Source of the DNA: Candidatus Peribacteria bacterium
GTDB lineage: Bacteria > Patescibacteriota > Gracilibacteria > Peribacterales > Peribacteraceae
DNA length: 6,344 bases
Direction: 5' to 3'
Assembly: GCA_903854455.1 (NCBI GenBank)
Contig: CAINWJ010000147.1
Span: 1 to 6,344 of the forward strand
Part shown: positions 1 to 4,964 of the stretch, one piece after another
Numbering within the stretch: the stretch's first letter is position 1
How the letters are laid out: the number at the start of each line of letters is the position of its first letter
The notes under the pieces: generated by a model
What the model was told of the DNA's origin: nothing
Seen by the model: the letters and a program-made list of their open reading frames with translations, nothing else
The model's database searches: none
Made by a program: the position numbers and the translations under genes

Positions 1-187
1 ACCAACGAAAATACTAACGGTCTTCTCCGCCAGTACTTCCCGAAAGGTACAGACTTCACCGCGGTGACGACGAAGCAATTGCGTCTAATTTGAAGAACGA
101 TTAAATGGCAGACCACGGAAAACGTTACAATGGCGTACGCCTCATGAAGCTTTTACTTCCTGTCTGCGTGTTGCACTTAGAAGTTGA
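1..187 (+). pseudogene. IS30-family transposase, 3' fragment with frameshift
   Basis: This is the C-terminal end of an IS30-family DDE transposase, the enzyme that moves IS30-type insertion sequences. Reading from base 1 gives the family signature TNENTNGLLRQYFPKGTDF. The Glu at codon 3 should be the last residue of the catalytic DDE triad, by family knowledge. This frame stops at 91-93 (TGA). Reading resumes one base later in the next frame from about base 92 as EERLNGRPRKTLQWRTPHEAF and ends ...VALRS at the TGA at 185-187, the normal IS30 C-terminus. Dropping one T from the run at 89-91 joins both halves into one continuous protein, so a single-base insertion is the simplest explanation. 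The 5' part lies outside the window. The copy is either inactive or carries a sequencing error. Family assignment is confident; gene status is less so. Confidence 0.88.
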
Positions 188-191
188 ATCC
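170..191 (+). repeat. Probable right terminal inverted repeat of the IS30 element
   Basis: The stretch beginning GTTGCACTTAGAAGTTGAAT overlaps the transposase stop codon. It resembles, from memory, terminal inverted repeats of IS30-family elements, in which the right end overlaps or directly follows the transposase stop. The matching left end is outside the window, so the pairing cannot be confirmed here. If correct, the insertion ends near base 191 and everything to its right is host sequence. Confidence 0.4.
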
Positions 192-410
192 ACCCGCGCA
201 CAAAGAAATGGCAAAAGAGAGCCTCAATCGTCCAGGCAATGCACTAAAACAGCTGAGAATCAGCAAGCAAAATCGAAAGTCATCAATTCAAACTTTCTGT
301 AGCCTACTATCATGTGCTCCAAAGAGCACCGCGTGTAGGAAACCCGCTCCCAATTCAAAAAATAATGACAATGCTTTGTGCGAGGAAAAGCCTTCGCGTA
401 AGCTGTCCCC
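192..410 (+). promoter_or_regulatory. Leader region between the IS30 remnant and pheT
   Basis: No gene is supported in these 219 bases; the small ORFs that cross them resemble nothing recognisable. A short hairpin is visible at 314-329 (GTGCTC, loop CAAA, GAGCAC) without a following T-tract. An imperfect hairpin lies at 380-397 (GCGAGG / CCTTCGC). A weak promoter-like pair, TTGTGC (376-381) and TAAGCT (399-404) with a 17-base spacer, would start transcription at about the pheT ATG. The bases before the ATG contain no Shine-Dalgarno sequence. I saw no T-box or tRNA-like structure. The promoter call is a guess from spacing. Confidence 0.3.
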
Positions 411-2777
411 ATGAAAATCTCCTATCACTGGCTCTCCGACTTCATTGATTGGAAAGTTTCGGATCCACAAATCATCGCCGATCGCCTCACCCGGGCAACG
501 GGCGAAGTGGAAGACATCCTGATCCAGGGTGCCGGACTCCAGAATGTGGTCGTGGGGAAAATTCTGACCATCAAGAAGCACCCGAACGCCGACAAACTCT
601 CGGTCTGCACCGTCGAGACTGAGCAGGGGGTGAAGAACGTGGTGTGCGGTGGGACAAATCTGGATTTGAATATCCTGATCCCATTCGCGCACGTCGGTGC
701 TGAGCTCACCAGTGCTGCGAAAGGTGGCGCTCCGGTGACGATCAGCAAAGTGACGATTCGTGGCGTCGAGAGTGAAGGGATGATCTGTGCCGCCGAGGAA
801 GTGGGGCTGGCGGAAGAATTCCCGCCAAAACCCGAGGACGGCAACCGACCGATTCTCGATCTCACAGGACTCGATCTGAAAGTCGGTACACCGCTCAGCG
901 AAGCGCTGGGATTGAATGATGTCGTCTTCCACATCGACAACCACGCCATCACGCACCGACCGGATCTCTTCTCCCAGATCGGATTTGCACGCGAGTGCGT
1001 GGCGCTTGGACTGGGGAAGTGGAAGAAGCAACCGAAGCAGCCGACGATCAAGTTCCCCACGACTGCCCCGAGCTTCACGCTCAAGAACGATGTGCAGGAT
1101 CTCGTGCCGGGTTACCGCAGCTGTGTGCTGAACATGGATGGCACGACACCGACACCCAACTGGATGAAGCGTCGTCTGCAGGCGACCGGTTGGCGATCCA
1201 TCAACCTCGTCGTCGACATCACGAACTACGTGCTGATGGAGGTGGGCATGCCGCTCCACGCGTTCGATATCGACGACTTCAAAGGAACACTCCACATCCG
1301 CAAAGCGGTGAAGGGTGAACAGATCACAACCCTCGATGAAACGACGCGCCCACTGCCCGATGGCGCCGTCGTGATCAGCGACGATGCAGGCATCTTCGAT
1401 CTCTTCGGTGTGATGGGGGGACTCCGGACATCCAACAAGCCGACGACGAAGCGGATCTTCCTGCAGGCAGGCGTCATCCAGCCAACCTCCGTTCGCAGGA
1501 CGATGCTCGCCATGGCACACCGGACGGAAGCCTCCACCGTGTACGAGAAAGGTGTCGCCCTCGCCACGGCGGAGCAGGGGCTTAAGCGCGCCATCGAGCT
1601 CTTTACAACGCTCAATCCTCAGTGCCGGGTTGCGTCGAAACCCATCCAGTGGGGAACGGTGAAGGCACTCAAACCGGTGACATTTGCAACCGAAACGGTG
1701 TCGCAGAAAACCGGAACGACCATTGCACCGGCACAGGCGAAGAAGATCCTCACCGATCTCGGCTACAAGGTCGCGATCAAGGGCAAAGCAATGTCGGTCA
1801 CTCCACCTCTGTGGCGGCCGGATACGAAGATCGCGGAAGACGTCGTCGAAGAAGTGGCACGCATCCACGGCTACGACAAGGTGCTGCCGGTCATGCCGGA
1901 CGCGTCGACAGTCCCGCCGCCGCGCGATCAGCGTCTTCATGAGATCCGTGATGCGCTCAAAGAATCGGGCTATGTGGAGATGGTGCATCTGGCGCTGATG
2001 TCACCGGAATTGCTGAAGAAGATGGGGGTGGGACAGCACGCGGTCTCCATCGAAAATCCTCTCGGGGAAGAACTGTCGATCCTCCGTCCGTGTTTGCTGC
2101 CAAACCTGCTGCTCACGACAGCGCGGGAACTCAAGTCCTACGAAGGATCCTGCCTCAAGACATTCGAACTCGGTCACGCATTCGAAGCCGGCAAAGAATG
2201 GAATGAGCTCTGCATGCTGGTAGCCGCACGCGAGGAAACGACGCTCAAGAACGATCCGTTCCTGATCCTGAAAGCCGACATTCTTCGCTCACTCGAAGCC
2301 GCGGGGCACACGGCAACGGTCAAACCGACGGAAGCTATTCACACACTGGGGCATCCGGGACGCAGTGCGGAAGTGATCGTGCAGGGGAAGCGCATCGGTC
2401 TGCTCTTCGAAGTGCATCCGCGCATCCGCGACATAGCCTCACTGCCCTTCCGTGCAGCGGCACTGGTCGCCGAAATCGAAATGCTCAAGGCAATGCCGTC
2501 CGAGACGAAACTGGCAACTCCTCTTCCCGCATTCCCGGCAGTCGAGCTGGATGAGACACTGCCGATCGGCGCCAGTCCTCACGGTCCCATGATCGATCGG
2601 ATCCGTGGCATGAGTCCGCTGCTTCGGAGCATCCGTGTCGTCGACCTCTACACCAAAGGTCCCGATATCCGCACCATTACACTCCGATTCACGTACCGCA
2701 GCGATGACCGGACATTGACGCAGCAGGAGGTGGAAAAAATCCATGTCGGCATTCTCGCGGAATTGAAAAAGTGTTAA
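411..2777 (+). CDS. pheT: Phenylalanine--tRNA ligase beta subunit
   Basis: This is the beta chain of the (alpha-beta)2 phenylalanyl-tRNA synthetase, which charges tRNA-Phe in the cytoplasm. The beta chain binds tRNA and carries the editing site for mischarged tyrosine. The 788 residues match the usual bacterial length and show the full domain order. The start is MKISYHWLSDFI. An OB-fold tRNA-binding domain spans about 42-155, with HPNADKL at 57-63. The B3/B4 editing domain spans about 215-400, with GVMGG at 333-337 and a diverged RTEASTVYEKG at 371-381. The B5 domain spans about 418-495 (PPLWRPD, EEVARIHGYDKV), followed by a catalytic-like core. A C-terminal FDX-ACB anticodon-binding domain covers about 703-787 (FPAVELDE, DRTLTQQEV). 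The ATG at 411 fits the family N-terminus exactly, but no Shine-Dalgarno precedes it. The partner gene pheS, usually directly upstream, is absent from the 410 bases before it, where an IS30 remnant sits instead. Confidence 0.97.
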   Translation: MKISYHWLSDFIDWKVSDPQIIADRLTRATGEVEDILIQGAGLQNVVVGKILTIKKHPNADKLSVCTVETEQGVKNVVCGGTNLDLNILIPFAHVGAELTSAAKGGAPVTISKVTIRGVESEGMICAAEEVGLAEEFPPKPEDGNRPILDLTGLDLKVGTPLSEALGLNDVVFHIDNHAITHRPDLFSQIGFARECVALGLGKWKKQPKQPTIKFPTTAPSFTLKNDVQDLVPGYRSCVLNMDGTTPTPNWMKRRLQATGWRSINLVVDITNYVLMEVGMPLHAFDIDDFKGTLHIRKAVKGEQITTLDETTRPLPDGAVVISDDAGIFDLFGVMGGLRTSNKPTTKRIFLQAGVIQPTSVRRTMLAMAHRTEASTVYEKGVALATAEQGLKRAIELFTTLNPQCRVASKPIQWGTVKALKPVTFATETVSQKTGTTIAPAQAKKILTDLGYKVAIKGKAMSVTPPLWRPDTKIAEDVVEEVARIHGYDKVLPVMPDASTVPPPRDQRLHEIRDALKESGYVEMVHLALMSPELLKKMGVGQHAVSIENPLGEELSILRPCLLPNLLLTTARELKSYEGSCLKTFELGHAFEAGKEWNELCMLVAAREETTLKNDPFLILKADILRSLEAAGHTATVKPTEAIHTLGHPGRSAEVIVQGKRIGLLFEVHPRIRDIASLPFRAAALVAEIEMLKAMPSETKLATPLPAFPAVELDETLPIGASPHGPMIDRIRGMSPLLRSIRVVDLYTKGPDIRTITLRFTYRSDDRTLTQQEVEKIHVGILAELKKC

Positions 2778-2812
2778 TTGTTTTGCCCTGCGTTTCCCGT
2801 TGTTTTCCGTAG

Positions 2813-2831
2813 CTGCGACATCGTGTCGCAG
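2813..2831. repeat. Perfect 8-bp hairpin, first of a tandem pair
   Basis: CTGCGACA, loop TCG, TGTCGCAG forms a perfect 8-bp stem 36 bases after the pheT stop. No T-tract follows, so it is not a classical intrinsic terminator. It could still protect the 3' end of the pheT transcript or bind a protein. A second hairpin of the same geometry follows at 2858-2876. Confidence 0.6.
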
Positions 2832-2857
2832 GTGGTCATGACAATCTACCGCAATCT

Positions 2858-2876
2858 CCGTGGCACGATGCCACGG
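2858..2876. repeat. Perfect 8-bp hairpin, second of a tandem pair
   Basis: CCGTGGCA, loop CGA, TGCCACGG forms a second 8-bp stem with a 3-base loop, 24 bases upstream of the adenosyltransferase start. Its loop is the reverse complement of the first hairpin's loop. The match extends to 7 bases: CATCGTG at 2819-2825 against CACGATG at 2864-2870. The hairpin overlaps the position where a -35 element of the downstream gene would lie, so an operator role is possible but unproven. Confidence 0.6.
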
Positions 2877-2889
2877 CTGCGGATAGTAT
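2860..2889 (+). promoter_or_regulatory. Candidate promoter of the adenosyltransferase gene
   Basis: TAGTAT at 2884-2889 resembles a -10 box (4 of 6 to TATAAT). With an 18-base spacer, GTGGCA at 2860-2865 matches the -35 consensus at 4 of 6. Transcription would start about 3-4 bases before the ATG at 2900, giving an almost leaderless message, in line with the missing Shine-Dalgarno sequence. The -35 lies in the second hairpin. Short AT-rich hexamers are common by chance. Confidence 0.35.
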
Positions 2890-2899
2890 TTGTAGCATC

Positions 2900-3445
2900 A
2901 TGAAGATTTACACCAAGACTGGCGACTCAGGCTCCACCAGCCTCATGGGCGGCAAACGCGTGTCCAAAGCTGATCTCCGGTTTCACGCCATCGGAACAAT
3001 CGATGAGCTGAATGCCTGCCTCGGCGTTGTGCTCGCGCAGGCATCGTTGCCGGATGATCTGAAGCATCAGCTGATCGACATCCAGCACCTCCTCTTCCGC
3101 GTCGGCGCGGATCTGGCTCTGCCGCTTGGAGGCAAAGCTTCGATTGACCGGATCGATGCGGACAGCGCGAAGAAGCTGGAAGATTGGATCGATCAAATGG
3201 AATCATCACTCCCTCCCCTCACGCAATTCATCCTCCCCGGCGGTTCTCCCTCAGGCGCACTCCTTCATCAAGCCAGAACGATCTGCCGTCGCGCGGAACG
3301 CTGGATCGTCGCACTGGGAGAGCAGAATCAATTGACTGCGGCGATGCTCGGGGCGATCAATCGGCTGAGTGATTACTTGTTCGTGGCGGCGAGGTATGTG
3401 AATCTGAAGAATGGATCATCGGAAGTCACGGCGAAGCTTCGGTAA
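2900..3445 (+). CDS. pduO: Cob(I)alamin adenosyltransferase, PduO type
   Basis: This enzyme transfers the 5'-deoxyadenosyl group of ATP to cob(I)alamin to make adenosylcobalamin (coenzyme B12). It is a cytoplasmic enzyme of the PduO/MMAB family, whose members are typically trimers of helical bundles. The 181 residues are a single full-length domain. The N-terminal ATP-binding segment KIYTKTGDSGSTSL is at 2-15, with GGKRVSK at 17-23. GTIDELNA at 32-39 contains Asp35. LPGGS is at 112-116, and ARTICRRAERW at 125-135 supplies the conserved arginines. INRLSDYLFVAAR at 153-165 is the closing signature. Asp35 and Arg126 are the probable counterparts of the Asp-Arg pair described in the Lactobacillus reuteri enzyme (aligned from memory). 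The ATG is fixed by the family N-terminus; no Shine-Dalgarno is present. No other B12 gene is in the window, so a role in salvage for a B12-dependent enzyme elsewhere is inference. Confidence 0.94.
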   Translation: MKIYTKTGDSGSTSLMGGKRVSKADLRFHAIGTIDELNACLGVVLAQASLPDDLKHQLIDIQHLLFRVGADLALPLGGKASIDRIDADSAKKLEDWIDQMESSLPPLTQFILPGGSPSGALLHQARTICRRAERWIVALGEQNQLTAAMLGAINRLSDYLFVAARYVNLKNGSSEVTAKLR

Positions 3446-3476
3446 GAAATCTTGAATGACTGTTGAGACGCGGGAA

Positions 3477-3531
3477 GCATCGCGCTCCTATTCAATATTC
3501 TTATTATGTAGGGGAGCGCAATGCTTTGCGC
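3477..3531. repeat. Palindromic element at the convergent junction
   Basis: Two nested inverted repeats occur here. A long imperfect stem pairs GCATCGCGCTCCTA (3477-3490) with TAGGGGAGCGCAATGC (3509-3524) across an AT-rich loop. A tight hairpin GCGCAA / TTGCGC with loop TGCT lies at 3516-3531. The element is 31 bases after the adenosyltransferase stop and covers the stop codon and last codons of the methyltransferase on the other strand. It could act as a two-way transcript end, although no T-tract is present. A 14-base motif inside it, CAATGCTTTGCGCG at 3519-3532, recurs with one mismatch at 369-382 before pheT, which suggests a dispersed repeat. Confidence 0.5.
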
Positions 3532-4210
3532 GTAGGAAGTAGACAGTCATCGCACCAGCATCATCTATTCGATCGATGGAAAAATTTCTGAGAAGCATCC
3601 GCTCAAATGCATCCCGATCGACTGTCGCATGCGGTCGACCAAGATAGGCTTCCAGTTTCCGCATAATAACGACATCCGGATGCTTGAGATTCGGCAGATC
3701 CAGAACGACGCGAGCCTTTGGCTTCAGAACGCGATGCAATTCCTTGAGAGCTCGCCTGCAGTAAGACAAATTCCAATACTCCAGTACCCCAATCACCGCG
3801 GCGATATCGAAGAATCCATCATCGAACGGCATCGTCGCCATGTCCGCAACTTCCAGCCCGCCAATGCGGATGCCACGACTCTTCGCAACGTTTCGCATCG
3901 CTTTGACGAGAGCGGAACTGATATCTACTCCGTAGTATGTCGATGCCCAGCGACCATGATCATAATTGAACAAATCCGCACTGCTGCCGACATCGAGAAA
4001 CCTCATCCCTTTCCTCGGCTGGAGAAAGAACCGAATAGCCCGCCTTCCGTCGTTGCCTGAGCTCATCTTCAGAAACTGTTTGACCGCGGCTGAATCGCGA
4101 AACCTGGCAGGAACCTTGTCCATCGGATCAATGTCATTGAAATATTCCTCCACCGTCAGATCGTAAGCCTTTGCTATCTTCTTCAGGCGACTCTGGACGC
4201 TTCTCTCCAT
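3488..4210 (-). CDS. Class I SAM-dependent methyltransferase, substrate unknown
   Basis: This is a soluble methyltransferase of the Methyltransf_11/UbiE-like superfamily, using S-adenosylmethionine. Residue numbers count from the GTG at 4211-4213, one codon upstream of the ATG used here. Residues 1-65 are a charged helical N-terminus. Motif I is FLDVGSSADLF at 72-82, where the usual glycine-rich DxGxGxG is replaced by DVGSSAD. Motif II is YYGVDIS at 93-99, with the acidic Asp97. ADMATMPFDDGFFDIA at 123-138 and the LKELHRVLKPKARVVLDLP stretch at 156-174 are typical of the family. The gene overlaps the upstream membrane-protein gene by a TGATG, so the ATG at 4208-4210 is preferred over the GTG and the two are probably translationally coupled. 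The last codons (HCAPLHNKNIE) lie inside a palindromic repeat, so the C-terminus looks repeat-derived. The substrate could be a lipid, sugar or small molecule; nothing here decides. Confidence 0.85.
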   Translation of the reverse strand: MERSVQSRLKKIAKAYDLTVEEYFNDIDPMDKVPARFRDSAAVKQFLKMSSGNDGRRAIRFFLQPRKGMRFLDVGSSADLFNYDHGRWASTYYGVDISSALVKAMRNVAKSRGIRIGGLEVADMATMPFDDGFFDIAAVIGVLEYWNLSYCRRALKELHRVLKPKARVVLDLPNLKHPDVVIMRKLEAYLGRPHATVDRDAFERMLLRNFSIDRIDDAGAMTVYFLRAKHCAPLHNKNIE

Positions 4211-4497
4211 CACCCCAGATCCGGAAACGAATACGCGAAATTGAGCCAGCAGAAGAGTATGAAGAGGATCGCGAGTGGCACGAAAATACTCACTGCAAGC
4301 ACCGTGGATGATTTCTCACGAGTCAAACTGCCGTACAAACTCGCTCCACCGTAGAGCAGACCGACGAAGATGAGCGGGAGATCGATGACCGGTAGCAATC
4401 CTCCTGCAATGCCGCGGCGGGACAGAACGATCAGCACGAGCGTGATGACACCGAGGAAGTAGAAGAGGAAGCCGGAGGCGCGACGCAAAGAATCCAT
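4210..4497 (-). CDS. Small three-helix membrane protein, unknown function
   Basis: A 95-residue hydrophobic protein of no family I recognise. Three membrane segments are visible at about 8-26, 34-56 and 65-88, with a basic cytoplasmic-type start (MDSLRRA) and a short charged loop (LTREKSS) between the second and third. By the positive-inside rule the N-terminus is probably inside. The ATG at 4495-4497 is preferred over a TTG one codon upstream. The stop overlaps the methyltransferase start (TGATG), so the two genes form an operon with this one first. A good -10-like TATACT lies 8 bases before the ATG and no Shine-Dalgarno is present. It occupies the side of rpmH where rnpA often lies, but it is not RnpA. 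It may anchor or partner the methyltransferase, which is inference only. Confidence 0.72.
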   Translation of the reverse strand: MDSLRRASGFLFYFLGVITLVLIVLSRRGIAGGLLPVIDLPLIFVGLLYGGASLYGSLTREKSSTVLAVSIFVPLAILFILFCWLNFAYSFPDLG

Positions 4498-4505
4498 CAA
4501 TCGGA

Positions 4506-4511
4506 AGTATA
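4506..4511 (-). promoter_or_regulatory. Candidate -10 box of the membrane protein/methyltransferase operon
   Basis: On the minus strand TATACT matches the -10 consensus at 5 of 6 and ends 8 bases before the ATG at 4497. Transcription would begin at about the start codon. A weak -35 candidate (TTTTCA, minus strand, 4530-4535) stands 18 bases upstream, at the edge of the heptad-repeat element. Confidence 0.4.
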
Positions 4512-4535
4512 GGAGGATATAGGCACAGATGAAAA

Positions 4536-4616
4536 AGTATTTAGTATCCAGTATTCAGTATTCAGCAAAAAATACTTTCCCGCATACTTCATACAGGATA
4601 CTAGATACTGCATACT
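4536..4616. repeat. Heptad inverted-repeat element, AGTATNC type
   Basis: The left arm (4536-4563) is four consecutive 7-base units, AGTATTT, AGTATCC and AGTATTC twice. The right arm (4582-4616) is five consecutive 7-base units in inverted orientation: read on the minus strand, AGTATGC, AGTATCT, AGTATCC, TGTATGA, AGTATGC. The arms can fold into an imperfect hairpin of about 28 bp. The element fills the gap between the membrane-protein start and the rpmH stop, beginning 7 bases from the latter. It may be a miniature mobile element or serve as the transcript end of rpmH; neither is shown. Confidence 0.75.
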
Positions 4617-4623
4617 CACTTCC

Positions 4624-4767
4624 TCACTTCAATCTCTTCTGCACCGTCAGCCTCTTCCTGCCCTGCGCCCTGCGACGCTTGAGGACACGCTGCCCTGTTT
4701 TCGTGGATGTCCTGGAGAGGAATCCGTGTACCCTGAGACGCCGGCGCCATTTGATTTTGCTAAGCAT
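4624..4767 (-). CDS. rpmH: Large ribosomal subunit protein bL34
   Basis: This encodes the small basic protein bL34 of the 50S ribosomal subunit, which packs inside 23S rRNA. Its 47 residues match the usual 44-50. The sequence carries the family signature: RLRVHGFLSRTSTKTG at 10-25, then VLKRRRAQGRKRLTV at 28-42, corresponding to the usual RxxHGFxxRMxTxxGRxVLxxRRxKGRKxLxV pattern. The N-terminus MLSKIKWRR is unusual because the common KRTYQP segment is missing. The ATG at 4765-4767 is the only credible start, since an in-frame stop lies eight codons upstream and no start of the usual kind lies between. No Shine-Dalgarno is present. In many bacteria rpmH is followed by rnpA and yidC and lies near dnaA; here a heptad repeat and an unrelated membrane-protein gene follow, and no DnaA box was seen. 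A plus-strand ORF across this region is a shadow. Confidence 0.92.
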   Translation of the reverse strand: MLSKIKWRRRLRVHGFLSRTSTKTGQRVLKRRRAQGRKRLTVQKRLK

Positions 4768-4778
4768 TGCTGCGGGAG

Positions 4779-4806
4779 GGTACAGAAGAAGCTATTGGAG
4801 CGTCAA
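4779..4806 (-). promoter_or_regulatory. rpmH: Candidate rpmH promoter
   Basis: On the minus strand TTGACG (4801-4806) matches the -35 consensus at 5 of 6. A 16-base spacer leads to TGTACC (4779-4784), a poor -10 (3 of 6). The -10 ends 11 bases before the rpmH ATG, so the message would have a leader of only a few bases. The -35 is convincing and the -10 is not. Confidence 0.35.
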
Positions 4807-4841
4807 GCAGAAGAAACCGGACAGGGGGGATCGGACAAAAT

Positions 4842-4955
4842 GTAGAATTGAGAATGTAGAATGTAGAATTTCACGTTTTCACATGCTTTTAATTACAACT
4901 ATCATTTTACATTCTACATGGTTCGGCTACGCTCACCAGGAGTTTTACATTCTAC
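4842..4955. repeat. Heptad inverted-repeat element, GTAGAAT type, copy 1
   Basis: The left arm at 4842-4869 is four 7-base units (GTAGAAT, TGAGAAT, then GTAGAAT twice). After a 34-base AT-rich spacer, a right arm at 4904-4917 carries two inverted units (ATTTTAC, ATTCTAC). A second, similar right arm at 4942-4955 follows a GC-rich insert (4918-4941) and ends 9 bases before the peptidase ATG. The left arm is almost identical to that of the element at 6243. The TACATT strings in the right arms resemble -10 boxes and may serve the downstream gene. The region between the rpmH and peptidase starts contains no supported gene. Confidence 0.75.
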
Positions 4956-4964
4956 ATTTCGTCT

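Noticed and set aside
192..410. T-box or phenylalanine attenuator before pheT
   Set aside because: No T-box core, no Phe-rich leader peptide and no terminator with a T-tract could be found; only two small hairpins are present.
105..414. Two small plus-strand frames before pheT
   Set aside because: The first overlaps the IS30 coding sequence out of frame. Neither has a ribosome-binding site, a recognisable protein or biased composition.
288..1988. A 566-codon open frame on the minus strand opposite pheT
   Set aside because: It lies antisense to a complete, well-recognised pheT, resembles no known family, and is rich in Arg, His, Asp and Cys as expected of a shadow of high-GC coding DNA.
2813..2876. 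Intrinsic terminators after pheT
   Set aside because: Both hairpins lack the run of T residues expected after the stem, so termination cannot be claimed.
4536..4616. CRISPR array
   Set aside because: The repeats are 7 bases long, contiguous and without spacers, and no cas genes are present.
4768..4964. Replication origin next to rpmH
   Set aside because: rpmH often neighbours dnaA and oriC, but no TTATCCACA-like DnaA box cluster and no dnaA gene are visible.
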